A program made the translations under genes and the position numbers. 64,000 bases of DNA from Sporothrix humicola (taxonomy: Eukaryota; Ascomycota; Sordariomycetes; Ophiostomatales; Ophiostomataceae), in the NCBI GenBank assembly GCA_021396245.1, contig WNYE01000079.1, forward strand, positions 62,001 to 126,000, in the 5' to 3' direction. Positions 1-13,000 of this stretch are shown piece by piece. The notes below the pieces were generated by a model. It was not told the origin of the DNA and searched no databases. It was given only the letters and a program-made list of their open reading frames with translations. Each line of letters opens with the position of its first letter. The stretch's first letter is position 1.

Positions 1-112
1 TAGAGTGGCAAACCCAAGAATAGTGATATCAAGATTAGGAAAAAAAGTACAGTATTAAGAAAAAAAGAGGGTCGTCCATAGCCCACATTCAAGGGCTGGT
101 TATGCGTTTGCC
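1..112. other. 3' flank of the alpha/beta hydrolase gene
   Basis: This is AT-rich sequence beyond the stop codon of the minus-strand hydrolase gene, with runs of A around 41-67. It probably holds the 3' untranslated region. Nothing else is recognisable. Confidence 0.5.
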
Positions 113-3100
113 TCATCTCGCAAGGCCAATGGTACCGCGGCGGCCACGCTCTTCGCGCACGCCCTCGCGTGTTCGGCTGGAGCCAGTCAGGCGGCCCCAG
201 TCCTCCCACTCCTTGGCAATCTCCATGAGCACGCCGCCCATCACGGCAGCACTGGCCATCAGGCCGTGGCCCTCGCCTTCCAGCACGCGGACTTCACAGC
301 GGCGCATGGTCTTGCCGAGCCAACGCACGTTCTCGACAGGGACACGCGTATCCCGCGAGCCATGGTGGATGATCACGGGGCGTGTGATGTCGACGTAGCG
401 GAAGCCGATCGTGTGGCGGCGCTCAAGGCAAACTAGCAGATCGACAGCCGGGTTGGCGCCCGTCGTGGCCAGGTCCCAGATGGCATGGGTCAGGCGCGTG
501 TCGTACGTTGCCTGACGCTCCCGGTCGGCAATAGCATCAGCAGCCGCAGCCAGGACGGCTGCCTCGCGGGCCTCACGAGCCGACATCATCGCACCCGCAC
601 CCGAGGCGCCCGAAGGGGACTTTCTGTGCACGGGGCCTGCATTGGCACCGGGAGAGGCGCCATGCAGGCGGAGACGGTCCATGTCTTCGATCGACGTGAA
701 CTCATTTGGCGGCGAAGAGCCAGAGGCATCACCGGCCGCACGGCGTGCAGCCAGCACGTTCTCCTTGTTGTCAATAGGCATCGGGTTGTTCTTGTGTGCG
801 TCCTTCTCGCGCTCCTTTGCCAGGTTGGCGTTGGACTTGCGCTTACGCTTCGGTGTCTTGGGTAAGCTTGAGGTGATGGAACTGCTCGTGGCAGACATGA
901 AGCTTGAGTTGGCGGCTTTGAGGAAGGGAGTCGGCAGGGCGCGCAGGATACGTTGGGAGGTTGGGATGGCATTTGTCGGAGGCAGTGGCGTCTGGGCCGA
1001 GGATCCGAACACGGACATTTGTGATGGCGGGATCCATGGTGCGAGGAGGTGGATGCGGCCACGGATGTGTTGGGGCATCCGCAGAGCTGTTGCGAGGGCG
1101 TAAATGGCGCCAGCCGAGTGGGCCAGAATCGAGAACTTGGTGATTTTGAGAGCCTGGCAGATCGCATACACATCATCTAAAAGGGCCATTGTTAGTAAGA
1201 TGAAAATTGTGACCACATATACATAGCAGAGGGGATCAACATACCTGGCCAGCCCAATGGGGTGGCAGTGCCGTCTGCATAGGGCTCACTGTCACCGACA
1301 CCCGGCCGATCGGGCGTGATCAGACGAAGCTTGAGCGTCAAAGCGAGCTCGTCGTAGAAGGCCATAATATAGCGAGTCAGACCCATGCCGACACAGCAGA
1401 AGACGGCCGAGCCCTCGCTGTCTCCGACCTCCGAGAAGGAGATGATACGTCCAGTCTGTGGATGACGGATCTTTTGGGACAGTCGTGGCGAGCAAAGGTA
1501 TGCCTCGACAGCGTCGTCAACGCTGTCAGCGCTCTCTGGTCTCTCATATACGACGTGGGTATCTTCTGCGGATGTTCTTCCGCTGCGGCTGCCCTCAATC
1601 ACAGAGAGCATGGATTTGTCGTCCCGCGTGCCCGACAGTCTCTTGAGCTTGGAACCAGACCGCTTCATGTCTGCAGGATCTGTGCTATTCCGGCCGGAAC
1701 GACGACGGCCATCGAGGCTGTGATCGCGCCTTCTGCCCTGTGCAACAGCAGGGAAAGGTGCTCCATCCTCCATGTCTTCGTCGGCAGTGACGGTGATGGA
1801 TGCAAGGTTGTTCGACGTGAGAGAGAACGACCTGGATTCGCCGAGTCTTTGGTTCCCGCTTGGACGTTGCGCCCGCCTTGGGTCCTCGCTGCTCTCGCCG
1901 GCGCTCTCCCGTGTTGACTCTTTCCGGTAGTATGATGACTCGGCCTTTGTTTCTGATTGTGAATAGTAGGGATATTGGGTTTGGGACTGGGATGAGTGCT
2001 CCTGCTGCTCCTTCTTTTGTTGTTGCTCTTGCGTCCTCTTCTTTGAAGAATCGGAACGTTTCCCTATATCTGCAAACTTGTTGAAGTGCTGCTCGTCGAG
2101 CTCGTGGATGGTGTTGCTTGCCGAGGCGTCCTGCTTCTGTTTGGAAGAGCGTCGTGACGACCGCTTATTCGCATTAGAGCCGGTCTTGTGAAGGCTGGAG
2201 TCGCGGGTCGGAATGGGTCGTGGGCTCGGTGCGCCATTGTCGAGGGATGGGCGAGAGGCATCTCTGTTGTTGGGAGAGTCGGGGTGAGTTTCTTCGCTGA
2301 TGGGTGTTTCGGCCAAGAATGGATCGGCCCGCGAAGCGGCGCCACTGTTGATGCTCATCCGGTCACTGGCACCGCCAATGCTGGTGCGCTTCTTCTCCGC
2401 CTCCTTTTCGCGGAGGCGCTCTTTGCTGCTCATGTACATGAGTCCTTTGTGGGCGCGGCCCGACTTCTTGCCCCAGCTGTCGTGCGACGACCTCCTGCGG
2501 AGCTCGGGAACTGGCGACACTGCGCCGCGCTCAATGGATACGTTCCCTATGCTCTGGGTCTCGGCATCCCGCGAGGCCAATGACCCCTTGGACGACGGAC
2601 GCGAGCTGCTACGGCCAGACAACAAAGACTTGAGGCCGCCTGAGCTTGACGCGTCTTTGGCGGGCGATTTGGGTGCTGTCAGAGGCGAGAAGCCGCTCGG
2701 GGGCTTGGCAGTTCGAATAACTGGAGGGCTGGCGGCAAGCTCGTCCAGAGGCGTGCTCTCGTCGACGGCCTCGGCTTCGGCTGCGTTGACAAATGCGCCG
2801 TAGTCGACGCCAAATGAGCCACCAGTCGGTGAGTGAGGGACGGAACCGAGGAGTTCCGGTGATGTGCCAAAGGGGCTGTCGAAGTGGGAGCTGGCTGGCT
2901 TCGAGATGATGGACAGACTTGTGATGAGAGACGAGATGACCTCCGGCGAGGCTGGCGTGATGGCGGACGAGCCGTGTGAGGAAGGAAGATTTCGTGAGAT
3001 CGAGGGCGCAGAGGCGGACGAGGCGATGTTCTTTCGGCGAGCCTGCTGGTGTGTCTGTCGCGGGATGGGGGGCGTGGAAGGAACAGGAGGAATTGCTGGA

Positions 3101-3129
3101 ACAGCAGATGTAGATGAAGAGGACTCCAT
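113..3129 (-). CDS. alpha/beta hydrolase with long disordered N-terminal extension
   Basis: Two exons, complement(1245..3129) and complement(113..1176), joined over a 68-nt intron (CCAG|GTATGT donor, TTACTAACA branch, TTTTAG acceptor), giving 982 residues. Joining restores the reading GWP-DDVYAICQALKI. Residues 1-about 560 are Ser/Pro/Arg-rich and look disordered. The hydrolase fold starts near residue 565 (RIISFSEVGDSEG). I see an oxyanion-type segment (TPDRPGVGDSEP), a nucleophile elbow AHSAG with Ser649, an acid in HHGSRDTRVP (Asp904) and the catalytic His in EGEGHG (His932). The cap region between Ser649 and Asp904 carries a further charged low-complexity insert (KTPKRKRKSNANLAKERE). The elbow has Ala in place of the first Gly of GxSxG, which is tolerated in the superfamily. 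The substrate is unknown. With no signal peptide or membrane segment it is probably cytosolic. The fold assignment is firm; the start Met is the first in a long open frame. Confidence 0.85.
1177..1244 (-). other. spliceosomal intron in the hydrolase gene
   Basis: GTATGT donor, TTACTAACA branch site and TTTTAG acceptor are all visible on the minus strand. Removing the 68 nt joins two out-of-phase frames into one continuous hydrolase domain. Confidence 0.9.
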
Positions 3130-6100
3130 GACGGGCAGTCTTTTGCCAACGACTTGGCCTCGTGTTTTAGAGTACTCTTCCTTGCTTTGCGTCTGATGAC
3201 CCAGATGACCAAAATAGAGCAGGTTCGGGGCGGTCGGTTCAAGGGGCAGTCAATAAAGAACGGGCTTGGGTTGGGGCCGATGCGCCAGCAGAAAGCGATA
3301 TTGGAGCAATTTGGACCTGCATCTGGTGCCCACTAAAAGCTAGTGTACGGAGTATTTTGGGTGCAGGCACGGGCACCCAATGTAAAACAGACAGGTGATG
3401 GGGGGGGGGGAGAGAGAAGTTGTGAGATAGTTAGGAAGAGGAAGAGTGTCGCAGGTGTATGTCGTACGCAGGAGGTACAGAGGTTTGGATGTATCTGTGC
3501 CGCGAGGGAGCAGGGAAGAGAGTGTTGAGTATGGCCGAAGGTATGTATCTGAATCGTATCTTACTTCCCATATGCAGGCGTGCTCTGCCCGAGCGTCCTT
3601 TTTGCGTCGAGAAAGGGGGCAGGGCCGTCAACAAGAGACCTGTGGCTGGTCGAGGACGGCGCAGCGTGAATTAGAGGCCTTGGTATTGAGGTATTGCCTC
3701 GTGCTTTTGCTTTTGCCTTTGCCTTTGCTTTTTCTTGCGCGCAACCCTCTGGTGCAGTGCGATGGGGGGCGCGAGAGACACGAGAAGGAAAAAGGAACGA
3801 AAAAGGAGATGTGACAGCACGCCGGCTCCTCAATACAGGCAAGTGACCTGGGGCCGTCTGTCGACTAGACAACTCTTTGCGGAGGCTAGAGATGCACTCG
3901 TTCGATGTGAGGGAGGAAATTTGGCGGCCGGCGAGGACTGAGACAGGAAAGAGGCGCTTCGGCGGGAGGAAGAGGAAGTAGTCGAACTCGCAGTCGGTCG
4001 GGGCTGCGATTGTTGGTGGTGGTGTGGTGGTGCAGGTGGAATCGCAAGACAGTGCGTTGCAGCGACCACCACTAGCTTGCAGTGAGGAGCATTGACGTCC
4101 GTTCTAAAACTCGGCATGCAGGTTATTGTCAGTTCTTGCTGGTCAAAGCGAATGCAGATGCAAAAGAACGCGGCAGAAAGCAGGAAGAAAAAAAGGAAGA
4201 GAAAAGAACGGCAGACGAAAACCAGACGAGAAACACGAATGGGCGAAAAAGAACAAAAGGAAAAAAGAACAACGAACGAATGGAAGCCGGTGGACGGTCC
4301 GCTTTGCTTCACTTTCGTTGCTGACCCAGGCCACGAGAGAGGAACACGGTACCGGTACCTCAAAGTGGGCGCGCAAAGAAGGTAGTGGACGGAGCCCACC
4401 AGGATCTGACAGGGCAGGTGAAGGGGGGAAATTAACACAGAAACAAGCAGCGCAAAAGGAGAAAAATGGCAGACAAGAACACAAGGCAGTGGGCAAGTTG
4501 CTAAGATTGTGATGGGGCAAGCTCTGCGTGGTGGGCGAGAGTCAAGTGGGCACTGCCTACCTCCGTTGTCAATAGTTGCTTTCTGATCCTTGCAATGAAG
4601 AGCAGGGCAGGCGAAAGAGAGCGTTCAAACTGCTGGGACGCGATGCTCACAATGCGACAATGCGACAGCGCAAATGGGTGCGAGAGAATGCAAAAATGCG
4701 ATGTGCCCGGGGGATGCAGCGAGCGGGTCCCCTTTCCCTTTTCTATTTTGTCTTTTTTTGCGAATTGGAGACAATTTGACGGACGCGTCCGGACAGAGAA
4801 GATATGGAGAGGATTCTGGAAGAAAAAAAGGTGGTTCTGCCGGCTGGGGGAAGCTCGTCAGTTTTGTTGACTTGCTTCTCCTTTTTCGTCTTCTTCTTCT
4901 TTTGCCTGGGCGGCCCGCTTCTTGACTCTTTTATGACAAGCCCTTCTTATCGGGCAATTCTCGAGGAACCGGGGACGTTGTGCTCGTTGTGGGCGTTTTT
5001 GGATGCGACCAATTGCTGCAGGTGAAGGCTGCAGCTGCACAGAATGCGTCTTGCATCCAGCTTCTCTTGTTGCTTCTCGCTTCTTGTCTCGTTTTTTTCT
5101 GTGCGTTCTCGACGGTGATTTGCGAATGGGATACCCCTGATTTCCGTCTTCTTTCCATTGCCTACACCCCTTGCTTTTCTTCTCGCCCCTCCGCACGGCG
5201 AACACGACGGGTCAGCGCGGTAGACTGGCCCCGGACGAATTGGGTTTAGCATGGGTGGTTTTTGTGCTTTTGTTTCATGCACGGACCAGCTCAATCATGC
5301 TGAGATTTTGCAGCTTGCCCCTGAGTCGAGCAGCAGCCAACGGCGAGGAGCCGGACGGCTCACAGGGACAGCGTGGGAACAGACCAGGAAGATGGTGTGC
5401 GGGTGGTGCACAAAAGTGTGGTTGTGCGTGTGACAGTTGCACGGGACACAGAAAGTAGTGCAAGTTGGGGAAGTCTTCATACACGAAAACAATAGAACAA
5501 AAAAAAACATTCAGAGAAGAGCACCGAGAAGAAAGAATGGGCACCGTCTTCGTCGTCCTTTTGCGATTTGTGTTTTCGACGGCGCCTTTTTCTTCTTCGT
5601 CTGTTTGCGTGATGGTTTGGTTAGTTCCTAGTTCGAGGCTGGATGACGATATCAGTATCGATAGGGCATGGGAGGGTGATGTCTCAGCCTCCGCCCTCCG
5701 TTCTCAACTGACTTATCTATTCAGCGACACCCCGTACCGGGCAACATTCTTATTTTCCTGGTGCCATTTTATTCCCTGTGGCTCCCCGGGTTGAGAACGG
5801 CTATTCTGGGAGGATCTCACCTGGTCCAAACTACCCCTGCTGGCTGCATCAACCCGTTTTTGGGGAACTTGCTTTGGGGATGTTCATCTTCACCAAGCTA
5901 GATAGCATTCTGCTTTGTAGCACAAAAACACGCAAAAGAAGAGAATCACTCACTGCGAGGGCTGTGTTATCTGGTACGGCTAATTGGTCCTGGAACGGGC
6001 TTCCAGGGAGCGATCAAGACAATGCAAGGGCGATCAAGCCTGAGGGCCTTCAGATGCAAAACGGCCCCGGTAAGGTGGCGAGCGTAACGCTCGGGGCGAC

Positions 6101-8153
6101 GAAGATCAGAAAGCACAAACGACATTGGGATGTCGGAGGGACGTCGAGATGTTGGGTTGGCGGTCTTGGCCCTCCGACCTCCGGAGTTGACGTTGCTCTT
6201 TGCCTGGGGGCCTGGTATTCTGGTATTCTGATCGTCTGCATCTGATGGCAACCTCAAGGTAAGATGCCGTCGTACCGTTCGATGGTAGGATGACCGAAGC
6301 CTGTTGCTCGGGGACGGTGAGTATGAGACATGCTGCATGCACGATGCAAGCCTCTCGTCTTGACTCGAATACCGTTTGACCGTTTTATCGGATTGTCGAG
6401 TCTTGCATTGTCCGTTTCTGCTTCTTTTTTGGGCATCCGTTGTGTTGCCGTTGTAGGTGGGTAAGGACCGTCACTGGCTGTAACGACCGCACGGGGACCC
6501 GCACGAGTGCATGTGTCGATGCAACTGTGCGAAGCGGCCTGAGATGGTACTTTTCGAGGGTTGCATAGCGCACATGCGTGGGAGTGTCGAGATTTGCATT
6601 TGCAGATGGAAGAATGATGAAAGGGAGAGAGGAAGCCAAATATGCCCAAACCGGGCCGTAGAGTGAGACATGCAGGAAAGAGGAAGCAAGGAGAAGAGCA
6701 ACAACAGACATCAAAAGGAAGGAACGAAGGGCATCAGATATTTTCTTGTTTTGAAGAAGGAGCGATTGACATACACAGCAAGTGATGGTAAAAATTACAT
6801 CGTAAAGAAAGAGCGACCATTGTGTACAACAAATGTCGGCGACTTCCTAATTTGTCAATAACTGACGTTTTATGATGGCATTGCGCTGATATCGAATCCG
6901 ATATTGCCCAAAAGATATCTCCGGTTGAGCTCAATCCAAGCTGAACCGAGAGGAACACATGAACAGTGAACTTGACATGCTGAATGCCTGTCCTTATCTT
7001 TATTCCAACATGAAAACGTGCGTTATGCAAGATGCGTCCTTCCCAAGAGGATCTTATGCACGACGGGAGCAGGGGGCAAGAGCAAGTGGATAGCTCTTGC
7101 CACGAGATGCAGTCATCGCAGCATCGTTCGTGGAAAGAGTGAAGGATGGAAAGAGCGTTTGTCAATGTAAACATTGGAATAGGGGCGCTCTTGAATATGA
7201 CAAAAAGAACAATTCAAAATGGTAGTATGTACGTCGTACGTCGTACTCCGTGCTCTGTACTCATATCAGTCATGAAGCGCGCATCGCGAATGAAAACGCC
7301 GGACGCGACGTGGTATCGCACGATGCCCTTGTGAAAGCAAAGACCACGAGGTGGCTCTTGAGCCTCTTTTCCCTGTCGCTTTTTCATCACGTTTTCGCCT
7401 CTCGGATTTTCATCTGTTGCCCGACCCGTTTTGTTGATTTTCCCTGCCCCGTTTGCTCCATTGCGCACGCCTACGTTCCGACGAACTGGGGTAGCTCCTG
7501 TTTTCTCCAGCATCTCCATATCTCCATCAGACTTCAAAATGCTCCGACTGAGAGCTCCACACGATGGAAATATCTCGACCCATTGAAATTAGGTCTACGA
7601 CGTCCTCCGTAGATAAAAATAAATTGTGCGAGTAAAAGTCAAGTGCACATCATTCGGTAGTGTACCGGTCTCGCCGTGTGTTTCATGACGACGGACTATT
7701 TTTCGATTTTCGGAATTCAAAATTCGGAACATCGGTTGATGCACGACATTTACAGTTTGCAACTTGCATGCTGCGTGTGATTATCGGATGTTCCGGGCAT
7801 ATGGGCAGAGACATTTTGTTTCAGCAAAGCAGGTTTAAGAAGGTAATCGACACCATTGAGGAGAAGGGAACAGTCCGCAAAAAGAAAAAAAGAATAGCAT
7901 TAAAACGTTTTACGGGTAGAATAGGCCGTTGCCGCAAGGAAAGGCGAGCAGACGGCATCTAACTAAAATGGCTGTAATGTGCAGTATGTAGACCAGACGT
8001 ATGCAGTCTGCAATGTGGTGCTCTGGAGAGCAAAAAGGGTATCATAAGGAATGCGTGAAAGCAACCGAAGTTGCGGTAAAGGGAGAGAAGAAATAAAATC
8101 AAAAGAAACGCCATTGTTTGCCTTGCAACCAACCTCCATCAACGTCCACTCGA
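3130..8153. other. 5-kb spacer without a supportable gene
   Basis: This lies upstream of the hydrolase and downstream of the apple-like membrane protein, so it should hold the hydrolase promoter and 5' leader and the neighbour's 3' UTR. It contains a G9 run (about 3402-3410), a CTTTTG/CCTTTG hexamer tract (about 3704-3733), purine-rich stretches (about 4170-4280), and the word TACGGAGTA at 3346-3354. The frames that are open here differ between strands, are rich in Lys/Arg or Phe/Ser, and show no domain, so I annotate no gene. Confidence 0.5.
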
Positions 8154-10016
8154 CTACTGTAGAATGGCAAAGCACCAGTCGTCGTCGGCCTTAACGGCAG
8201 TCTTGACACTGCCCAGAGTGCTCTTCATGTAACATTGGTAGTTCTTGCCGGACTCTGTGAATCCCGAGCTGTTGGCACCGCTGCTGGTAGTGCTGCTGTT
8301 GGCCGGGCCCCAGCCGCAGGCCGTGCAACCCGATGTGCCGGCACAGTTGTTCATGCAGTCGTCCATGCTGGTGGCGGGCAGATGCGAAAGGTCGACAGCG
8401 GCGCCGGTGCCGGAGTAGTCGATGCCGCAGAGACGCAAGAAGGTGGTGCTGGAGCCAGGGACCTCGTAAGTGGTGCCGTTGGCGGCGGGGCAGTCGGTGA
8501 GAGATTTGGTGGTGGAGGTGGAGGTTGAAGAGGAGGAACTAGAGGTGGAGGTGGAGGTGGATGTGCCAGAGACGATGGCGGCGGCTGTGGCGGAGACAGA
8601 AGCGGAGGCGGCGACACTGGCGGCCGTCGTTGTCGTGTTGGAAGTCGGGCTTGCTGCGATATCGCGGCTGTTTCTCCGGGTAATACCGATGCCGGCACCA
8701 ACGCCGACACCAATGGCCACAACAACAATGACAAGGATGATAATGGCGGAGATGTACCAGAACTTGCGGTCTTCGCTTCTGTCGCGCTCGTAGTAGCTGT
8801 CGTCGTCGTCGCCGCCGCGGTTTTCAGACACGGGTTTGCGGCCAGGCATACGGCCATCGCGAAGACCAGGCGGCACATAACGACCGTTGACAAACTCAAA
8901 CTCGGCCAGGTCACGCTCTTCGCGGTTCATGCCGTCCTCATCGTCATCATCGTCGTCATCCACTTCGCCCGGACGGCGGCCGTTTCCTCCACCACCGCCG
9001 CCGCCCGCTCCTGTGCCAGAGACAACACCGCCTGCAGCACCTGATGCTTTCGCCTTTTGCTGCTTGCTGCTCCGTTTCGTGGTCGAGACGGCCAGGCCAA
9101 TCTCACGGAACTGCGAGGACCGGCGCTGGCGTGCGTATTTTTCGTTCTGGACCGTGTCGTCGTCGTCGTCGTCGTCATCGCTGAGATTACCGGGCGGCGG
9201 TGTTCCTTCACGGTAGAATGTAAATGCAGAAGGGTTGGTGGACGTGGCGATCGTGGCCGTCTCGGCACCGCCCTTGTCGTTGCCGCCCATGCTGTCGATG
9301 TTGCTGGCACCGTCGTCCGACCAGTAGATCGACGGCGGGCCAGTTGTTGATGCATGGATGATCCGCAGATGCGAGCTGGACGGTTGTTGTTGCTGGCGAT
9401 ACGGCTGAAGCGTGGGCAGTGGTTCCTGTTGTGGCGGCAGCTGGAACTGGGCTGGGTTGAAGACGGGCACGGGATAGTTGCGGTCGTCAGGCGGCAGCAC
9501 ATCGCTGTCGGAGCCGTGGGTCAGGCGAGTGCCCGTGTCACTTTTGCGTTTTGGCGGTGCCGGAGACAGAGGGAAGAACATTTCCTCGCCGTCGAGGCCG
9601 ATTGTCGGAATGGGCGCCGGTCGTGCCGACCCGTTGCCACGTGAGCCTCGCCGTGAGTTGCGGCCATCCTGTGATGAAGATGAAGAAGCACGCTGTGATG
9701 ATTGGTGGTGATGCCGCGGCGAGTGGCGTGGTGATTGTGGTGCCGAACGTTGGTATCCTGGCTGATAGGCTGCTTGAGGTGCCACGATCGGCAGAACGCC
9801 TCCTGGTGCTGTTGCTGTATCGGGCGTCCTTGGCTGCATGTAGCCGGTCAACGTGTTGGTGTTGTAGTTGCTCTGGCTGCTTCCGTGACGCCGTGGAAAG
9901 GCGTTCATCTCAACTGACACGCCAGAAAGACCACTGTCCTGTGTTGCCCGAGACGCCCGCAGCTTGCTGCCGCTGGGCTCGGACTCGGACTCGGACGTGT
10001 TACGCCGCGACTTCAT
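8154..10016 (-). CDS. single-pass membrane protein with Ser/Thr stalk and Cys-rich apple-like ectodomain
   Basis: Single exon, 620 residues. Residues 1-418 are low-complexity and hydrophilic: a Ser/Pro/Gln-rich part, two aspartate runs of seven to eight residues, and a seven-Gly run. A strong membrane helix (FWYISAIIILVIVVVAIGVG onward) spans about 419-444. After it come a Ser/Thr/Ala stalk (about 445-505), typical of O-glycosylated fungal surface proteins, and a C-terminal module with eight cysteines (DCP, LCG, DDCMNNC, GCTACGW, QCY, WCF). The Cys spacing resembles PAN/apple-type modules, which bind protein or carbohydrate. There is no cleavable signal peptide, so a type II/III-like single pass with the Cys module outside is most likely. 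This architecture is common for fungal surface or wall-sensing proteins. No enzymatic motif is present and the function is inferred only loosely. Confidence 0.75.
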   Translation of the reverse strand: MKSRRNTSESESEPSGSKLRASRATQDSGLSGVSVEMNAFPRRHGSSQSNYNTNTLTGYMQPRTPDTATAPGGVLPIVAPQAAYQPGYQRSAPQSPRHSPRHHHQSSQRASSSSSQDGRNSRRGSRGNGSARPAPIPTIGLDGEEMFFPLSPAPPKRKSDTGTRLTHGSDSDVLPPDDRNYPVPVFNPAQFQLPPQQEPLPTLQPYRQQQQPSSSHLRIIHASTTGPPSIYWSDDGASNIDSMGGNDKGGAETATIATSTNPSAFTFYREGTPPPGNLSDDDDDDDDTVQNEKYARQRRSSQFREIGLAVSTTKRSSKQQKAKASGAAGGVVSGTGAGGGGGGGNGRRPGEVDDDDDDDEDGMNREERDLAEFEFVNGRYVPPGLRDGRMPGRKPVSENRGGDDDDSYYERDRSEDRKFWYISAIIILVIVVVAIGVGVGAGIGITRRNSRDIAASPTSNTTTTAASVAASASVSATAAAIVSGTSTSTSTSSSSSSTSTSTTKSLTDCPAANGTTYEVPGSSTTFLRLCGIDYSGTGAAVDLSHLPATSMDDCMNNCAGTSGCTACGWGPANSSTTSSGANSSGFTESGKNYQCYMKSTLGSVKTAVKADDDWCFAILQ

Positions 10017-13000
10017 CGGGGTGATGGTGAGCGAGGATGTGGCGATTGAGAAAAGGAAGCGTCACGGCTGCTTCCTCTGCTTCCTTTTCTCTCAACTTCC
10101 TCGACGTGTCGGCTATGGACGAGCTCCCATGAGACGAATGGTGTGACTGATGTATCAAAGAAACGGATGGGATGGAGGGAACGTTCGTGATCCAATGCTG
10201 AGGATCGTGAAGATGCTGATAAGGGGCGAGAAAAGGAAATAGACACAACAAAGAGAACAGAGAAATGAAGCTGTCACTGGAGTGAATAATAGGCCGTGAA
10301 AAGGAGAGGTCGTAGTAAAATTGATTATGAAATGTAGAGAGAATGTCAGTATAATGCTAGGAAAGTGTAAAGAACGTCAAGAATCCGTCAGAGAAGGAAA
10401 GAAGCACAAAAGAACGACGAGATCAGCGTGTGGACTCGTGGAGTTGCTCGATGGATTGTTCGAAAGAAAGCCAAGCTGACTCTAGCAAACTCAAAAAAGG
10501 ACGCCAGAAAAAATCTCGTCAGCTTCCTTTGCTTCCTCTCTTCTTCGCCTTTCCTCTCTTGCTCCTCAACTGCGACTCTGCTAATCTTGCTCCGAGCCTC
10601 TAGGGCACATCTCGATGTGGCTCGCTCCTTGTCGTGTTGCGAAAATGGCAGGCAAATGGGCAATATTGACCCGCAGAAAACGACACCCCTGTCCTTGGCC
10701 CAGTTCCATCCCGTCAGCGTTGTCTGTTTTCTCTCTTTTCTCTGTGCGTCTTTCCCTGTCATTCAGGTCCTTCTCCTCTTTTTTCTTTCCTTTTTGCCCA
10801 CTCTGCATCGTCCCCCGGCCGAAAGCTACGACTTTATTACGTGCACGCTTCCCTGGTCCATGCATGTTTTTGGGGTTCTCGCTTTCTCTTGCTCGTTTTC
10901 CCGGTGTTTACCCTTGTGATTCTGTATCCTTAGTTGTCCTTGTAATTTTGCGTGCAGCCTTCCCCAGGCGTATTCTTCTCTTTTTGTTCTTCTTTTGGGA
11001 ATCACTTTCAGTCTCTCTCTCGGCTGTTCCTGTTCAGTCAGATTGGAGGCTCCCAAAAACCAAAAGACCCTTGCTCGTCGTCTTCCCTGCTGCCACACGA
11101 ACCTTTGGTCTGTTTTTAGTCTCGAGCACCTTTCCCGCTTTCCGTAATAATTTACACTGGAAAGCCTGTTCCTTGACTCTTCCCAGAGCTTCTTTACCTA
11201 ATTGTGTACTGTGGTTCGTCCGTTGTTCTTTTTTCACTTTGCTCTCGTCTCGCTTTTCCCTCTTCTTTCTTCCTCTGTAAACAGAATCCCCTCTTTTTGG
11301 CGTCTCTTTTCGTCCTGCTGCAGGTCTGGGCCCGCCGAAATTCAGAACACACCCCGGTTTCTTTCCTTTTTTGATCGATTCTTCGATTCTTCGCCTGCAA
11401 TTTTCCGTCCCATGTCTTACTCTCAAACAGCCGTTGACGAGAGAGCCTGTAAAGATGAGAAGGAAAGTACCTGATCTTACAGCGATAACTATTCGATAGG
11501 CATGCTATTATGCAAGATGCAGTTTGTGGAAGCATAACGTTGGCATCATTGCAATCTTCGTCCCGCGAAAATCATAACAGCCAAATATACCAAATAACAT
11601 CATGTCGACACCCGCCCCCATCCTGACCCAAGAACCAGGAAAATCCTCCCGCTGTGGGCGTGAGCAGTGCCCCCCAACGGGTCTGTTCTTTTGTTCTTTT
11701 TCAGAGGAAGAGCCATGAGGGCCAGAGAGCCACGAGAGAGGGGGGACTTTCCAAAAGGCGAACCCCTGAACTTGTTTATTGATGGGACCCATAAATGCCC
11801 CATTTTGTTCACAATCCGCCCATAATTTTGGCACCGCTTTGACCCCTTGTCTTTCCTTCTTCCTTCCTTTCTTTCGTTTCCCCTCTTCTCTCTCTTCTTC
11901 TCTCGCTCTCGTGGCCTCGTGGAGTGGAAAGCAATGTCAAAAGCCCAGTTAAAAAGGTTTGGTGCCATGCGGTTTACCAGGAACTTGCTCCACAGCCACT
12001 TTCCCTTTCTTTTCCCTCGTTTTCCTCTCTTTGCTTCTCTCCTTCTTTTCCCTCACTGTCTCTCACACATTTCCATGAAATTGCCAAAGAGCGTTAGGAC
12101 CGCCAGGCGGCCCACATTGGCGCCACGTTAGTCTGGACCGGTCTTGACTTTTTTGAGCTTGGGAACGTGAGCTGCCCCTTTTCCTCCTTTCCTCTTTTCC
12201 GCTCTTGGCCATTCGTGTTGTCTCATTGGCTGGACGGCTCACCACCATGTTTTCTGGACTGGGTATTTCTCGGCGTGCATTCTGGGCCAAGGCTCAAGAT
12301 AAATCGTATGCCATACTCTACTGTCTTTCACTGTCTTTGCGCATCATTGACCCCATCATGTTATCGAAAAGAGGCTGCAGATGGATAACAAATGTAGCTG
12401 AGTGCGGCTAGCATCTCATAGTTTAGCAGGCTACGGAGGATACGGGCTATGGCAGCCACTTTCTCAAAAGACTCGGCTTTCAATCGTCGAAGGTGCAAGA
12501 TGTATCGTGGGGAACGTCGTAGGACATATCGAGCACATTTACGTCAAGGCTCATAGATGGCCCTAGACACTCTATTGATTTCCCAAGCGAGATGGGATGC
12601 CCAAGCGGTGCACCTTTGCGCCCAATATGGAATACAGCTCTGTCAAAGCGCAGTGAGGCTGCTTGCACGCCGTACGCTGAAGAGATTTTATTTCATTCGA
12701 GGCGTTTGCACGCAATTCTGAGGTTTGAACGCATGAAAGTCTTGTGCCACAATAGATGCTACTTCGTCCAGTTCGTGCACCGACTCGCACTCGGACGCGT
12801 CCCGAGGGAACGGCGCCCAGGGTGCGGACCGCGATGCACGTTCGTTTGTGCTGCTGTGACTAGGCCAGGTTGTGCTGTGTTATTGACTGTTGGTTTACAG
12901 AGTGATCAGCCAGCGTTTCACAATAACGCGATTATGACATAGACTTCATGATAATTTGCAAGACTTCACATTCATTCATAGACATGTAGTAATTTGAGTA

